Origin: Prochlorococcus marinus str. MIT 0917
Lineage (GTDB): Bacteria > Cyanobacteriota > Cyanobacteriia > PCC-6307 > Cyanobiaceae
Reading direction: 5' to 3'
Length of the DNA stretch: 64,000 nt
Assembly: GCF_027359575.1 (NCBI RefSeq)
Contig: NZ_CP114784.1
Coordinates: forward strand, 186,001 to 250,000
Shown here: piece by piece, positions 1-9,107 of the stretch
Position numbering within the stretch: the first letter of the stretch is position 1
Layout: every line of letters starts with the position of its first letter
Notes under the pieces: model-generated
The model's database searches: none
Seen by the model: the letters and a program-made list of their open reading frames with translations, nothing else
Told to the model about the DNA's origin: nothing
Position numbers and translations under genes: made by a program

Positions 1-62
1 TTCGTAATGGAATTGTTGTTATCGTCAAAAATGCCACAATTCCAGATGGAACCATTATTTGA
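1..62 (+). CDS. glgC: Glucose-1-phosphate adenylyltransferase, C-terminal end (partial)
   Basis: The first 19 complete codons of an open frame end at TGA 60-62 and read RNGIVVIVKNATIPDGTII, which matches the conserved C-terminus of cyanobacterial ADP-glucose pyrophosphorylase. That enzyme makes ADP-glucose for glycogen. The rest of the gene lies left of the window. It is followed on the same strand by gnd and pgl, so glycogen synthesis and the oxidative pentose phosphate pathway are neighbours here. The call rests on a short match and on context. Confidence 0.75.
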   Translation, partial: RNGIVVIVKNATIPDGTII

Positions 63-221
63 TTTTTATTTAATGCATTAGAAATTTAGTAAGCCTAATT
101 TTTCAAGATTCTATTATTAAATATTTTTTAAAGAATCCTTCATCCCTGACATTGAGCCCATTAATGCAGCGAAATGATTCCACAGTCGTCACACTAACTC
201 AAGTAGAAATTTATTAACTTA

Positions 222-1640
222 ATGACCAAGGCACATTTTGGATTAGTCGGTCTTGGAGTAATGGGTGAGAACCTTGTCCTTAATGCAGAGAGAAATGGTT
301 TTTCTAGTGTGGTCTATAACCGTACTTATCAAAAAACTGAAGATTTCCTTCAAGGTAGAGGTTTAAATAAATCAATTCAAGGAGCGAAGGATCTTCAAGA
401 ATTTGTATCAAAGCTGGAACGTCCAAGAAGAGTATTAATGATGGTTAAGGCTGGATCAGCTACTGATGCTGTAATTAATCAAATTTCGCCTTTCCTCGAG
501 GAAGGGGACTTACTCATTGATGGTGGAAATGCCCAATTTATGGATACTGAAAGAAGAGTAAAAGAACTTGAGAGTAAGAGTTTTGGTTACATCGGAATGG
601 GTGTATCAGGAGGAGCGAAGGGGGCTTTGGAAGGACCAAGCATGATGCCTGGTGGCACAAAGACTTCTTATGACGCCATAGAGAGTTTGTTGAACAAAAT
701 GGCTGCTCAGGTAGAAGACGGCCCCTGTGTGACTTACATCGGCCCAGGAGGATCAGGACATTTTGTTAAGACCGTTCACAATGGTATTGAATATGGGATC
801 GAGCAAATATTGGCTGAGGCCTATGACTTGATGAAGAGAGTTTGTGGAATGAGCGGTGATGAGATGGCATCTGTTATGGGCTATTGGAATAAAACCGAGG
901 AGCTTTCCTCCTATCTTGTTGAAATCACAGAGGCATGTTTACGAGTTAAGGATCCTGATGATAGTTCCGATCTTGTTGAAAAGATAATGGACAAGGCGGG
1001 CCAGAAAGGTACTGGCTTATGGACAGTCGTAAGCGCGCTTGAACTTGGTGCTTCTGTCCCAACTATCTATGCATCTTTGAATGGAAGGGTTATGAGTTCG
1101 ATGAAAGATCAAAGAAATTATGCAGAAACAATTTTGAACGGCAATAAGCCTTCGTTTGTTGATTTTGGAAAGCCTTCTGATGGAATGCCTTTGCTTATGG
1201 ATGCAGTCGTTTTGGCTACAATAGCTAGCTATGCCCAAGGTATGGACATTTTACGACTTGCTTCTGATGAATATAATTACGATCTTGACATGCCCTCGAT
1301 AGCTCAAATATGGAAAGGTGGTTGTATAATAAGGTCTACTCTTTTGAGTCGTATACAGGATGCATTTAAAAAAGATCCGAAGTTAAGCAATCTTATTCTA
1401 GATAGTTGGTTTACTGAACAGGTAAATAATCGTCTTTCTGGTCTGACTCAGGTTGTTTCTGCTGCTGCTAATGCTGGAATTCCAGTTCCGTGTTTAAGTA
1501 GCACTCTTGATTATTTAAATAGCTTTAGAACCTCTAGACTTCCCCAAAATTTGGTTCAGGCAATGAGAGATTGTTTTGGCTCTCATACTTATGAGCGCGT
1601 AGACAAAGCCGGATCATTTCACACTGAATGGATTGATTGA
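222..1640 (+). CDS. gnd: 6-phosphogluconate dehydrogenase (decarboxylating)
   Basis: Oxidises 6-phosphogluconate to ribulose 5-phosphate and CO2 with NADP+ in the cytosolic oxidative pentose phosphate pathway, the main source of NADPH in the dark in cyanobacteria. At 472 aa it has the usual family length. The N-terminal Rossmann motif GLGVMG spans residues 10-15. The catalytic lysine segment HFVKTVHNG lies around residues 180-188, with K183, H186 and N187 in the expected places. The ATG at 222 gives the standard N-terminus. The stop is followed within a few bases by pgl, which supplies its substrate, so the two are probably one transcript. Confidence 0.97.
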   Translation: MTKAHFGLVGLGVMGENLVLNAERNGFSSVVYNRTYQKTEDFLQGRGLNKSIQGAKDLQEFVSKLERPRRVLMMVKAGSATDAVINQISPFLEEGDLLIDGGNAQFMDTERRVKELESKSFGYIGMGVSGGAKGALEGPSMMPGGTKTSYDAIESLLNKMAAQVEDGPCVTYIGPGGSGHFVKTVHNGIEYGIEQILAEAYDLMKRVCGMSGDEMASVMGYWNKTEELSSYLVEITEACLRVKDPDDSSDLVEKIMDKAGQKGTGLWTVVSALELGASVPTIYASLNGRVMSSMKDQRNYAETILNGNKPSFVDFGKPSDGMPLLMDAVVLATIASYAQGMDILRLASDEYNYDLDMPSIAQIWKGGCIIRSTLLSRIQDAFKKDPKLSNLILDSWFTEQVNNRLSGLTQVVSAAANAGIPVPCLSSTLDYLNSFRTSRLPQNLVQAMRDCFGSHTYERVDKAGSFHTEWID

Positions 1641-1645
1641 TACTA

Positions 1646-2362
1646 ATGACTAAATATGAAATTCAAGTTTCAGAAGACAAAAACTCTCTCGCTCAAGCTG
1701 CCTCTGATTTGATTGCTCAGATTGTTGAGTCAACTTTAAAAATTAAAAATAAAGCAAAAATTGCCCTTTGTGGTGGTTCGACTCCTAAGGCTGCTTATTC
1801 TTTATTGGGTAAAAAAAATATTGATTGGATGAACGTCGATTTGTTCCTTGGAGATGAAAGATGGGTTGACAATGAATCTCAAGATAGCAATTGCTTTCTA
1901 TTGAATAATTCATTATTTAAAGAAGGTAACCCTTCCCTACAAGCATCATTTTTTAGTGTTTCAACCGTTGAATTAGCATCGCCAGAGGAAAGTGCTAAAG
2001 ATTATGAAAAAATTTTGAAAAATAATTTGGATGGGGATCCACCAAAATTTGATTTAATTTTATTGGGCTTGGGAGATGATGGGCATACAGCCTCCCTCTT
2101 TCCTGGCTCGGATGCATTATTTGAAAAAGATAGCCTAATAACTGTTGGTGAAGGTAAAGGTCATAAAAGAATTACCTTTACAAGTAAACTACTCAGTTCA
2201 GCAGACAATGTGGTCTTCCTAATCAGTGGATCTGCTAAACAAACGGCTCTTAAACGTCTACTTGATCAATCAGAATCATGGGAGCGAACACCTGCAAAAT
2301 TAGTTTCACCAAACTCTGAAATTATTGTCTTAGCTGATAAAGATGCTTACCCATCTTCCTAA
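1646..2362 (+). CDS. pgl: 6-phosphogluconolactonase
   Basis: Hydrolyses 6-phosphogluconolactone to 6-phosphogluconate, the step immediately before Gnd. The protein is of the NagB/SugarP-isomerase type: ALCGGSTPKAAY near the N-terminus, FLGDERWV in the middle, and LGLGDDGHTASLFPG, the family signature, in the second half. A TTG at 1637 would add three residues and overlap gnd by 4 bp; I prefer the ATG at 1646, which gives a normal MTKYEI start. Either way it sits directly behind gnd and is probably co-transcribed with it. Confidence 0.95.
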   Translation: MTKYEIQVSEDKNSLAQAASDLIAQIVESTLKIKNKAKIALCGGSTPKAAYSLLGKKNIDWMNVDLFLGDERWVDNESQDSNCFLLNNSLFKEGNPSLQASFFSVSTVELASPEESAKDYEKILKNNLDGDPPKFDLILLGLGDDGHTASLFPGSDALFEKDSLITVGEGKGHKRITFTSKLLSSADNVVFLISGSAKQTALKRLLDQSESWERTPAKLVSPNSEIIVLADKDAYPSS

Positions 2363-2396
2363 TTAGATTATTGTATGAGTAGAGCATACTTCTTAA

Positions 2397-2972
2397 TTGA
2401 TTCCTGATTCACCCCCGACTGAAATTTCAATAACTCCTCTCATACAGGGGGCAGAATTTTCAGATTGGAAATCTCTGAATGACACAATTATGGGCGGATC
2501 AAGTCTTGCAAAGTGCCGTTCTTCAGAGAAAGGCTTATTTCTTGAGGGTAACTTAGTAGAAGAAGGCGGTGGCTTTGTTAGTTGCCGCTCTCCAATTTTT
2601 GATAAGCCTTTTAATCTTTCCAAATATTCTGGATTAATTCTTGAAGTTGAAGGAGAAGGGAGAACATTGAAATTTGCAATTGCTTGTGAAAAGAAACCTT
2701 TATCACTATCCAATCTTCTAAAAGGTGATATTCGTTGGGTGGCATCAATACCCACAAAGAAAAACGGAGTTAGTAGTATAAAAATACCCTTTAAAGATTT
2801 GGAACCGGCTCGTCGAGCAAAGCCTGTTCGGCTACCGCTTAGTTTTGATCCCACTTGTATCAATAGATTTCAAGTACTCCATTCAAAATTTGGTCAGCCA
2901 GGCAAAATGAACTCAGGGTTTTTTGCTGGTCCTATCAAAGTCTTAATTAAGTCAATTAGTGCATACTCCTGA
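2397..2972 (+). CDS. CIA30-family (complex I intermediate-associated protein 30-like) protein
   Basis: About 191 aa with the CIA30/NDUFAF1 signature near the N-terminus (W24-K-S-L-N-D-T-I-M-G-G-S-S), followed by a beta-rich body with GGGFVSCRS around residues 57-65, typical of this jelly-roll family. In mitochondria the family helps assemble complex I. Cyanobacterial homologues are widespread, and their exact role is not established; assembly of NDH-1 or another thylakoid complex is inference. No ATG lies upstream of the motif, so the start is taken as TTG 2397. The end overlaps the next gene by 14 bp, which suggests translational coupling. Confidence 0.75.
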   Translation: MIPDSPPTEISITPLIQGAEFSDWKSLNDTIMGGSSLAKCRSSEKGLFLEGNLVEEGGGFVSCRSPIFDKPFNLSKYSGLILEVEGEGRTLKFAIACEKKPLSLSNLLKGDIRWVASIPTKKNGVSSIKIPFKDLEPARRAKPVRLPLSFDPTCINRFQVLHSKFGQPGKMNSGFFAGPIKVLIKSISAYS

Positions 2973-3354
2973 TTCGAAAGATAGCTTGATAGCTGAAGTT
3001 GCCAAAGCGGCAGACCTTTGTATGAAGCCATATGTTCATTCTGTTTTTTTAGAAAATCAATTAGATGATGATAATGAGCCTGATGACTTGATTTTTAAAA
3101 TTCAATCTAGAAATATAGACGGCGAAAGAGAAGAATCTATGGATATTGAACTTGAAGTGTATAAAAGTGGGAATGATGTAAATATGACTATATCTTGGAA
3201 ATCATTAATTGATAGGCCGATATTATGGCAAGGGAAGCATGCTGTTTGGATGGATAGCTCATCTGGTGTCCAATGCGAAACGCCTTCATATGGAAAACTT
3301 TTTGAGTCCCTTGCGAGAAAACTCAGGACAGTTTTTAAGGCTTCGTTAAACTGA
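2959..3354 (+). CDS. Conserved cyanobacterial protein of unknown function
   Basis: 131 aa, acidic, soluble, without signal peptide or membrane segment. I do not recognise a characterised domain. Tryptophan-containing segments (SWKSLIDRPILWQGKHAVW) in the C-terminal half resemble a small compact fold. The start is GTG 2959 inside the end of the CIA30-like gene, a 14-bp overlap typical of coupled translation. It converges on ilvD, with the two stop codons only a base apart and no visible terminator between them. Its place in a two-gene unit with a possible assembly factor is the only hint about function. Confidence 0.7.
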   Translation: MHTPDSKDSLIAEVAKAADLCMKPYVHSVFLENQLDDDNEPDDLIFKIQSRNIDGEREESMDIELEVYKSGNDVNMTISWKSLIDRPILWQGKHAVWMDSSSGVQCETPSYGKLFESLARKLRTVFKASLN

Positions 3355-3355
3355 A

Positions 3356-5026
3356 CTATATTTGATCGGTTGTAGCTCCTTGGCTTGATGAACTTACTAG
3401 TCTGGAATACTTTCCAAGAATGCCTGTCTTATATCTAGGCTTTGGCTTCTTCCATTTCTCTTTCCTTATAGCTAGTTCTCGGTCTTCCACATTTAACTGA
3501 ATTAATAATTTATTAGCATCAACAGTAATACTGTCTCCTTCCTCTACTAACCCAATTGTTCCTCCAACGGCTGCTTCTGGAGCAACGTGGCCGACCACTA
3601 ATCCATATGATCCCCCACTAAATCGCCCGTCTGTAATTAGAGCAACTTTCTCTCCCAACCCTTGACCTACAATTGCTGAAGTTGGAGATAGCATTTCTCT
3701 CATCCCGGGTCCTCCTACAGGCCCTTCATATCTAACGACTACTACATCTCCAGCTTTGACTTTATTGTCTAGAATTGCAGCTAAGCATTCTTCTTCACTC
3801 TCAAAAACCCTTGCAGGCCCAGTTAAAACAGGAGTTTTGACCCCACTGATTTTTGCGACACTTCCTTCACTAGCTAAATTTCCTTTGAGAATAGCTAGAT
3901 GTCCTTTCTTATAAATAGGATTTGATATTGCTCTGATAACATCTTGATTTTCTTTGGGCTTTGAGGGGATATCTCTAAGAACTTCTTTAATTGTTTTACC
4001 TTCAATAGTTTTGCATTCTCCATGAAGCATTCCTGCATCGAGGAGTAATTTCATCACTTGAGGAATCCCCCCGGCTTGATGTAAGTCTACCGTTACGTAT
4101 TTACCGCTTGGCTTGAGGTCGCAAATTACAGGAACAGTTTGTCTTATACGTTCAAAGTCATCGATTGTTAAATCAACTCCTGCAGTCCTCGCTATTGCAA
4201 GTAGGTGAAGAACAGAATTTGTTGAGCCACCAACAGCCATGATGACACTGATCGCATTCTCAAAGGCTTTTTTTGTGAGTAAATCTAATGGTCTGATGTT
4301 GTTCTTAACTGCATTGACAAGCACCTGAGAACTCTTGGCAGCGCTCTCTGCTTTTTCATCATCTACAGCTGCCATTGTTGAACTAAATGGCAAACTAAAA
4401 CCCATCGTTTCAATTGCCGCAGACATGGTGTTTGCAGTGAACATGCCACCACAACTACCAGGACCAGGGATAGCATTTTTTTCTACTGCTATTAAACGTT
4501 CTTCGTCTATTTTCCCACTTGTTAATTGACCGACAGCTTCAAAAGAACTAACTACGGTTAGGTCGCAACCGTCTAATTTCCCGGGCTTAATTGTTCCTCC
4601 GTAAACAAAGATTGAAGGTATATTCATTCTTGCCATTGATAACATTGCGCCGGGCATGTTTTTGTCACACCCACCTATTGCCAATACACCATCCATGCTT
4701 TGAGCGTTGCAAGCTGTCTCAATTGCGTCAGCAATAACTTCTCTTGAAACTAATGAATATTTCATCCCTTCTGTTCCCATAGAGATGCCGTCACTAACAG
4801 TTATGGTCCCGAATGTTTGAGGCATTGCACCAGCCTCTTTTAAAGCGGCCTCTGCTCTATTAGCCAGATCCATTAATCCCATATTGCATGGGGTTATTGT
4901 GCTGTGACCATTAGCGATTCCAATGATTGGTTTATTAAAATCATTATCATCAAAGCCAACAGCTCTAAGCATTGCTCTGTTCGGTGACCGCTGAATACCC
5001 TGTGTTATCGCATTTGATCTAAGCAT
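3356..5026 (-). CDS. ilvD: Dihydroxy-acid dehydratase
   Basis: Converts 2,3-dihydroxy-isovalerate and 2,3-dihydroxy-3-methylvalerate to the 2-keto acids of valine and isoleucine synthesis. 556 aa, normal length. The cysteines expected to bind the iron-sulfur cluster are visible: C47 in ITPCNMG, C120 in GGCDKNMPG and C192 in [13 protein letters not shown]. The Mg-binding D121-K122 is next to the second cysteine. Three cluster cysteines indicate the IlvD/Edd family; the isoleucine-valine assignment follows from overall similarity and length. The ATG at 5026 gives the usual [10 protein letters not shown] start. Confidence 0.97.
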   Translation of the reverse strand: MLRSNAITQGIQRSPNRAMLRAVGFDDNDFNKPIIGIANGHSTITPCNMGLMDLANRAEAALKEAGAMPQTFGTITVSDGISMGTEGMKYSLVSREVIADAIETACNAQSMDGVLAIGGCDKNMPGAMLSMARMNIPSIFVYGGTIKPGKLDGCDLTVVSSFEAVGQLTSGKIDEERLIAVEKNAIPGPGSCGGMFTANTMSAAIETMGFSLPFSSTMAAVDDEKAESAAKSSQVLVNAVKNNIRPLDLLTKKAFENAISVIMAVGGSTNSVLHLLAIARTAGVDLTIDDFERIRQTVPVICDLKPSGKYVTVDLHQAGGIPQVMKLLLDAGMLHGECKTIEGKTIKEVLRDIPSKPKENQDVIRAISNPIYKKGHLAILKGNLASEGSVAKISGVKTPVLTGPARVFESEEECLAAILDNKVKAGDVVVVRYEGPVGGPGMREMLSPTSAIVGQGLGEKVALITDGRFSGGSYGLVVGHVAPEAAVGGTIGLVEEGDSITVDANKLLIQLNVEDRELAIRKEKWKKPKPRYKTGILGKYSRLVSSSSQGATTDQI

Positions 5027-5058
5027 TTGATTTCTATTTAATTGTTTAAAAATTAGAA

Positions 5059-5358
5059 TTAATTAGAAGATCCCAGGTCTTCTAATTGTTTCCGTACGTC
5101 TGCTATTGCCGAATTAAGCTGTTCAACACGTTGCTCAAGGTGTTCGTTGGTTTGATTCCCTAGAGTATTTGATTCTAATTCAGTTGCCTCAGAACCATCT
5201 TGAATTCTTGGTGCGTAAAGCATTGCCTTTTGCTTTCTGGTTTCTTGCCTTTTCTCGGCTTCAGAAAGTAACCACCAAGCTAAGCCTGCAGCTCCAAGTA
5301 CGGCACCACTAATTAATGATGCCAAACTTCCTGAATTTGAATCTCGATATTGGCTCAT
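5059..5358 (-). CDS. Small single-span membrane protein with coiled-coil tail
   Basis: 99 aa. Residues about 11-31 ([20 protein letters not shown]) form a glycine/alanine-rich hydrophobic helix. The C-terminal half ([25 protein letters not shown]) has a heptad pattern of a coiled coil. This architecture is common among small conserved proteins of picocyanobacteria and I assign no function. It lies upstream of ilvD on the same strand with a 32-bp gap and downstream of the phosphoribosyltransferase gene, so it may be part of one transcript. Confidence 0.7.
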   Translation of the reverse strand: MSQYRDSNSGSLASLISGAVLGAAGLAWWLLSEAEKRQETRKQKAMLYAPRIQDGSEATELESNTLGNQTNEHLEQRVEQLNSAIADVRKQLEDLGSSN

Positions 5359-5381
5359 GGTTTGAAAAACTTCCTTAAATG

Positions 5382-5999
5382 CTAGTCCGATGAGGTGACT
5401 CTGGTTTTGATACGTAATGATGGATCACCAATTCCGGGTGATAGTTCACTTTCTGATATTAATTCAGGATCTATACAAGCACAATAAATATTCAAATCTT
5501 GAATATTTTCACCGATTTCTTTAAGTCCTTGATTAGCAGCTAATGCTGTAATCACTCTTATCCTTCTTGTATCAATTTTTTTATCTTTAAGATGATTTAA
5601 ATCTTTTAAAAGTTGTTTACCGGTTGTTATTTGATCTATGTAAAAAATAATTCCTGCATTTTCCTCAATTTCTTTAGGTAGCCCGCCAATACACAAATTT
5701 GAATTAGGAATTAAATTTCTAGCACCTCTAAAGAGCTCAAGCCCTGCAGGCAAATAAGGAATTGCCAAAATAGGAATATTTGGATCAATAATTGAACATT
5801 CAGTTGTTCCTGCTGAAGTAGTGATCTGTTCTTTTTTACTTGGGATCCAATCTCTTAGAGCTTCATAAGTGAGCCAGGTGCCAAGTTGTTCTAGGCCTGT
5901 TGCATAGAGGATTTCTGGGGTAGTAGGGTTCCTTAAAATAGTTAACCAATGTGATATGAGTGGGTGAGGAGGAACTATTACTCTTAAGCTCATTGACAT
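5382..5999 (-). CDS. upp: Uracil phosphoribosyltransferase-like protein, divergent
   Basis: 205 aa, the length of bacterial UPRT, which makes UMP from uracil and PRPP. The N-terminus (VIVPPHPLISHWLTILRN), the middle RGARNLIP region and the position of the PRPP loop fit the family. Key motifs are altered: the PRPP loop, normally DPMLATGGS, reads IDQITTGKQ at residues 121-129, and the C-terminal uracil-binding PGxGDxGDRxFGT reads SPGIGDPSLRI. The fold is therefore likely conserved but activity as a UPRT is doubtful. The start could be either of two ATGs (5999 or 5993). Confidence 0.75.
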   Translation of the reverse strand: MSMSLRVIVPPHPLISHWLTILRNPTTPEILYATGLEQLGTWLTYEALRDWIPSKKEQITTSAGTTECSIIDPNIPILAIPYLPAGLELFRGARNLIPNSNLCIGGLPKEIEENAGIIFYIDQITTGKQLLKDLNHLKDKKIDTRRIRVITALAANQGLKEIGENIQDLNIYCACIDPELISESELSPGIGDPSLRIKTRVTSSD

Positions 6000-6070
6000 G
6001 ATTCATTCTTGGCCCTATTTGCCATAACGTGAATAATTAAATTACCTGTTAAAAGTCCTTTTAAGCTCCA

Positions 6071-6583
6071 ATGAACAAAAAAACTTCTTTCATCTCTGAT
6101 TTTAAAGCAATTGTTTTTGCTGCATTACTTATTTTTGTTTTGATTTTTCCTGGTCAAAGTGTTTTTGCTAGAACGCCTGCTGAGATTCGCAATCAAGAAG
6201 AACTCAATATTTCCCAGGATATGTCTAGCCAGGATTTAAGTGGAAATGATTTCGTAAAACTAGATCTGAAGGGCATAAATTTAAGTGAATCAAATCTGAC
6301 AGGAGCAGTGTTTAATAATAGTAAATTGAATGGAGCAGATTTGCATGGTGCGCAGCTAAATGACGCTTTGGCATATGCAACTGATTTCGAAGGAGCCGAT
6401 TTAAGGGATGTCGACTTCAATGGTGCATTATTGATGGAAAGTACCTTCACAGATGCTCTTATTGAAGGAGCTGACTTTACAGATGCGGTGATAAGTCGAA
6501 TACAACAAAAAGAACTATGTTCTATGGCTTCTGGAACAAATTCAAAAACCGAGGAGGATACAAGCTATAGTCTTGGTTGCTGA
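6071..6583 (+). CDS. Exported pentapeptide-repeat protein
   Basis: 170 aa. Residues about 10-33 (DFKAIVFAALLIFVLIFPGQSVFA) form a Sec signal peptide ending in VFA-R, so the protein should reach the thylakoid lumen or periplasm. Residues about 50-145 are A(D/N)LxG-type pentapeptide repeats (LSGNDFVKLDLKGINLSESNLTGAVF and onward), which fold as a right-handed quadrilateral beta helix. A short tail with two cysteines follows. Lumenal pentapeptide proteins are common in cyanobacteria and their roles are mostly unknown. It precedes the CobW gene by 20 bp and may share its transcript. Confidence 0.85.
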   Translation: MNKKTSFISDFKAIVFAALLIFVLIFPGQSVFARTPAEIRNQEELNISQDMSSQDLSGNDFVKLDLKGINLSESNLTGAVFNNSKLNGADLHGAQLNDALAYATDFEGADLRDVDFNGALLMESTFTDALIEGADFTDAVISRIQQKELCSMASGTNSKTEEDTSYSLGC

Positions 6584-6603
6584 CTTGTTGAACAAAAATA
6601 AAG

Positions 6604-7695
6604 ATGAGTGATAGTCGTCTACCAGTTACTGTGGTTACTGGGTTTTTGGGCTCTGGCAAAACAACACTCTTGAGATATCTTTTGAGTGAATCTCATCAAC
6701 GTCTAGCTGTAGTAGTTAATGAATTTGGAACAGTAGGCTTAGATGGAGACCTTCTTAAAACCTGTGGCTTTTGCTCTGATGATGAAGTAGATGAAAGAAT
6801 AGTTGAATTGAATAATGGCTGTTTATGTTGCACTGTTCAAGAGGACTTCTTACCTGCAATGGAAGCCTTGCTACTTAGAGCAAATCAGCTTGATGGAATC
6901 ATTATTGAAACCAGTGGTCTTGCTTTGCCAAAGCCTTTACTGCAAGCTCTTAATTGGCCTGCAATAAGAAGTAAGGTTTTCATTAATGGTGTCGTAACTT
7001 TGGTTGATGGATATGCTCTTTCAAACGGAAGTCCAGTGGGCGATTTAAAAAGTATTAATGAACAAATAACAAATGATAATAGTATTGATCATTTAACTCC
7101 AATAAATGATCTTTTTAGAGATCAATTGATTTCTGCTGATCTCGTTTTGATTAGTAGGTCTGATTTGCTTTCTGCAAAAAGCTTTTCATTTGTTAGGGAT
7201 GAGGTGAAAAAGCAAGGGAATTCCATTACTAATATTCTGCCAATATCTAATGGAAAAATTGAACCTTCAGTAATTCTCGGCCTTTGCAAAGAACAAAACA
7301 ATATTTCTCGATCAGATCAAAATGACCATGACCATGACCATGACCATGACCATGACCATCACCATGACCATGACCATGACCATGACCATGACCATGACCA
7401 TGACCATGTTGATGTAATAAGTGAGCATTTAAGATTTGAATTCCCAATTAATCAAAATTCATTGAAAGAAATACTTTTAAAACTTGTTCCGGAATATCAA
7501 ATTCTTCGAATAAAAGGGAGATGCTGGATAGAGGGTAAGGCTTTGCCCCTTCAGATCCAAATGGTTGGATCTAGATTTAATTCATGGTTTGAGAGCGCGA
7601 ATGATGATTCTTGGAAACCTTCTAAGACTGGGATTGATTTAGTCTCTTTGAGCCTGAAAGGCGGAGTTAAAAAAGCTTTTGAATCTTCTTTTTAA
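6604..7695 (+). CDS. CobW/COG0523-family GTPase, putative metallochaperone
   Basis: 363 aa. The Walker A motif GFLGSGKT lies at residues 13-20, the metal-binding NGCLCC signature has C73, C75 and C76, a Walker B-like IIIETSGLALP is near residue 100, and SRSD occupies the guanine-specificity position. A C-terminal CobW_C domain follows a pure His-Asp stretch of 14 dipeptides. COG0523 proteins insert or deliver metals (Zn, Co, Ni, Fe) using GTP; this subfamily's metal cannot be read from the sequence, but the His-rich linker suggests binding of Zn, Ni or Co. ATG 6604 is the only sensible start. Confidence 0.92.
   Translation: MSDSRLPVTVVTGFLGSGKTTLLRYLLSESHQRLAVVVNEFGTVGLDGDLLKTCGFCSDDEVDERIVELNNGCLCCTVQEDFLPAMEALLLRANQLDGIIIETSGLALPKPLLQALNWPAIRSKVFINGVVTLVDGYALSNGSPVGDLKSINEQITNDNSIDHLTPINDLFRDQLISADLVLISRSDLLSAKSFSFVRDEVKKQGNSITNILPISNGKIEPSVILGLCKEQNNISRSDQNDHDHDHDHDHDHHHDHDHDHDHDHDHDHVDVISEHLRFEFPINQNSLKEILLKLVPEYQILRIKGRCWIEGKALPLQIQMVGSRFNSWFESANDDSWKPSKTGIDLVSLSLKGGVKKAFESSF
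7324..7407 (+). repeat. Hexanucleotide microsatellite coding for (Asp-His)n
   Basis: Fourteen tandem 6-bp units, all gaccat except one caccat (unit 7), encode 14 dipeptides inside the CobW-family gene. The near-perfect nucleotide identity, not just amino-acid identity, implies recent slippage or active length change. All length changes by whole units stay in frame, so the protein varies only in linker length. Confidence 0.98.
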
Positions 7696-7826
7696 TTAAT
7701 CGGTTCAAATTATTATATTTATATTAAAAATAGGTTGTATTTTTATTTTTATCCGCGATTCTTTGTGAGTTAGGAGATAATTCTCTTAAACCAATTTTTT
7801 AATAGTTTCTAACCGGACTTTTTGTT

Positions 7827-7997
7827 GTGAGTCAAGCAGTTTCCACTACCGAGAAAAATGAAGTTCAGAGTGTTGCCAATGCTTTGAATCTGAAGACCTG
7901 CAGTAAATGTGGCGGTAATGGTTATATGAAATCTAGCCCAAATTGTTATCACACTTGTCTGACATGCCTAGGTAAAGGATTAATAAGTGAACAATGA
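7827..7997 (+). CDS. Small CxxCGG-type zinc-cluster protein (DnaJ cysteine-rich-like)
   Basis: 56 aa from GTG 7827 to TGA 7995-7997. The sequence has two cysteine pairs, CSKCGGNGY and CLTCLGKG, in the spacing of half of a DnaJ-type CxxCxGxG zinc domain, plus one extra Cys (SSPNCYHTC). The N-terminal 24 residues are polar. Similar tiny DnaJ-zinc-finger-like proteins are common in cyanobacteria and plants, where some are linked to thiol chemistry or assembly of thylakoid proteins. The function here is not known. The clean open frame and cysteine pattern support a real gene. Confidence 0.7.
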   Translation: MSQAVSTTEKNEVQSVANALNLKTCSKCGGNGYMKSSPNCYHTCLTCLGKGLISEQ

Positions 7998-8104
7998 GAA
8001 AGTATCAATTAGAAATTTATCAAATATTATCTACAATAACTTTGTAACCTTCTTTCTTGGGTTAACTAAGGGAAGGCAGTAGGAAATCCCATTGATTTTT
8101 AAAA

Positions 8105-8377
8105 GTGTCTTTATTTAAAGCAAGAGTTTTTGTTCATTTAAGACCTTCTGTTTTGGATCCGGCCGGAGAGGCTACTAGGTCAGCTACTAAGAGATTAGGA
8201 ATAGAAGGAGTTACTCAACTAAGAATTGGTAAATCTATTGAACTTGAGATCGAAGCGGCAAATAAGGAGGAAGCTCGATCGAAGATTGAGTTAATGAGTG
8301 ATCGATTGCTCGCAAACCCTGTTATTGAGGACTGGTCTTTGGAATTTAAGGACGAACAGAAAACTCTTACAAACTAA
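8105..8377 (+). CDS. purS: Phosphoribosylformylglycinamidine synthase subunit PurS
   Basis: 90 aa from GTG 8105. The family core is clear: FKARVFVHLRPSVLDPAGEATRSATKRLGIEGVTQLRIGKSIELEIE. PurS bridges PurQ and PurL in the three-part FGAM synthase that converts FGAR plus glutamine to FGAM in purine synthesis. It is separated from purQ by four bases, a typical operon arrangement. PurL is not in this window. Confidence 0.95.
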   Translation: MSLFKARVFVHLRPSVLDPAGEATRSATKRLGIEGVTQLRIGKSIELEIEAANKEEARSKIELMSDRLLANPVIEDWSLEFKDEQKTLTN

Positions 8378-8381
8378 ATAA

Positions 8382-9035
8382 ATGAATATCGGAATTATTG
8401 TTTTTCCTGGATCGAACTGCGATAGGGACGTCAGGTGGGCTACTGAAGGATGCCTGGGAATTCCTACAAGTTTTCTATGGCATGAAACTACTGATTTAAG
8501 TGGTTATGACGCAATTGTCATTCCAGGGGGTTTTAGTTATGGAGATTATTTACGTTGTGGAGCTATAGCAAGATTCGCACCTGTTTTAAATTCTTTAATC
8601 TCTTTTGTTGATAAAGGTGGAAAAGTTCTTGGTATTTGTAATGGGTTTCAAATACTTACTGAACTTGGTCTCTTGCATGGAGCTTTGACAAGAAATAAGA
8701 ATCTACATTTTATTTGTGATAAAGCAAATTTATCTATTGAAAGTACAAAATCATCTTGGATGAAAAATTATAAAAAACATGATTCTATTTCACTACCTAT
8801 TGCTCATGGAGAAGGGAGATATCAATGTACTAATGACGTCTTGAAAAAATTGCAGGATGATGATTCGATTGCTCTAAAATACGCTCATAACCCTAATGGA
8901 TCAATCAATGATATTGCTGGAATTACAAATAAAAAAGGAAATGTTTTGGGGATGATGCCACATCCTGAAAGAGCTTGTGATGATGCTTTAGGTAATATTG
9001 ATGGCAAGTCAATTCTTAGTACACTTCTTTCTTGA
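8382..9035 (+). CDS. purQ: Phosphoribosylformylglycinamidine synthase, glutaminase subunit PurQ
   Basis: 217 aa class I glutamine amidotransferase that releases ammonia from glutamine for PurL. The nucleophile C86 lies in GICNGFQ, with H194 and E196 in MPHPERA completing the triad. FPGSNCDRD at the N-terminus is the PurQ signature. It directly follows purS and ends before a bidirectional hairpin shared with the convergent aldolase gene. Confidence 0.97.
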   Translation: MNIGIIVFPGSNCDRDVRWATEGCLGIPTSFLWHETTDLSGYDAIVIPGGFSYGDYLRCGAIARFAPVLNSLISFVDKGGKVLGICNGFQILTELGLLHGALTRNKNLHFICDKANLSIESTKSSWMKNYKKHDSISLPIAHGEGRYQCTNDVLKKLQDDDSIALKYAHNPNGSINDIAGITNKKGNVLGMMPHPERACDDALGNIDGKSILSTLLS

Positions 9036-9054
9036 ATTTATAAATCAAGGCATT

Positions 9055-9094
9055 AAAAAAGCTGCTATCAAAATGAGAGATAGCAGCTTTTTAT
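9055..9094. terminator. Bidirectional rho-independent terminator between purQ and fba
   Basis: A perfect 9-bp stem (gctgctatc at 9061-9069, gatagcagc at 9079-9087) with a 9-nt loop is flanked by A6 on the left and a T5 tract on the right. It can therefore end transcription of purQ on the plus strand and of the aldolase gene on the minus strand. The left flank carries GCATTAAAAAA (9050-9060), which recurs at other hairpins in this window. Confidence 0.9.
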
Positions 9095-9107
9095 TAGCTT
9101 TTTTAGC

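Noticed and set aside
2393-2863. 156-codon frame on the minus strand opposite the CIA30-like gene
   Set aside because: Lies fully within a gene with a clear family signature on the other strand; no homologous pattern in its own translation.
7247-7447. Minus-strand frame rich in His-Gly repeats opposite the CobW gene
   Set aside because: It is the complement of the Asp-His microsatellite; the real gene on the plus strand has complete family motifs.
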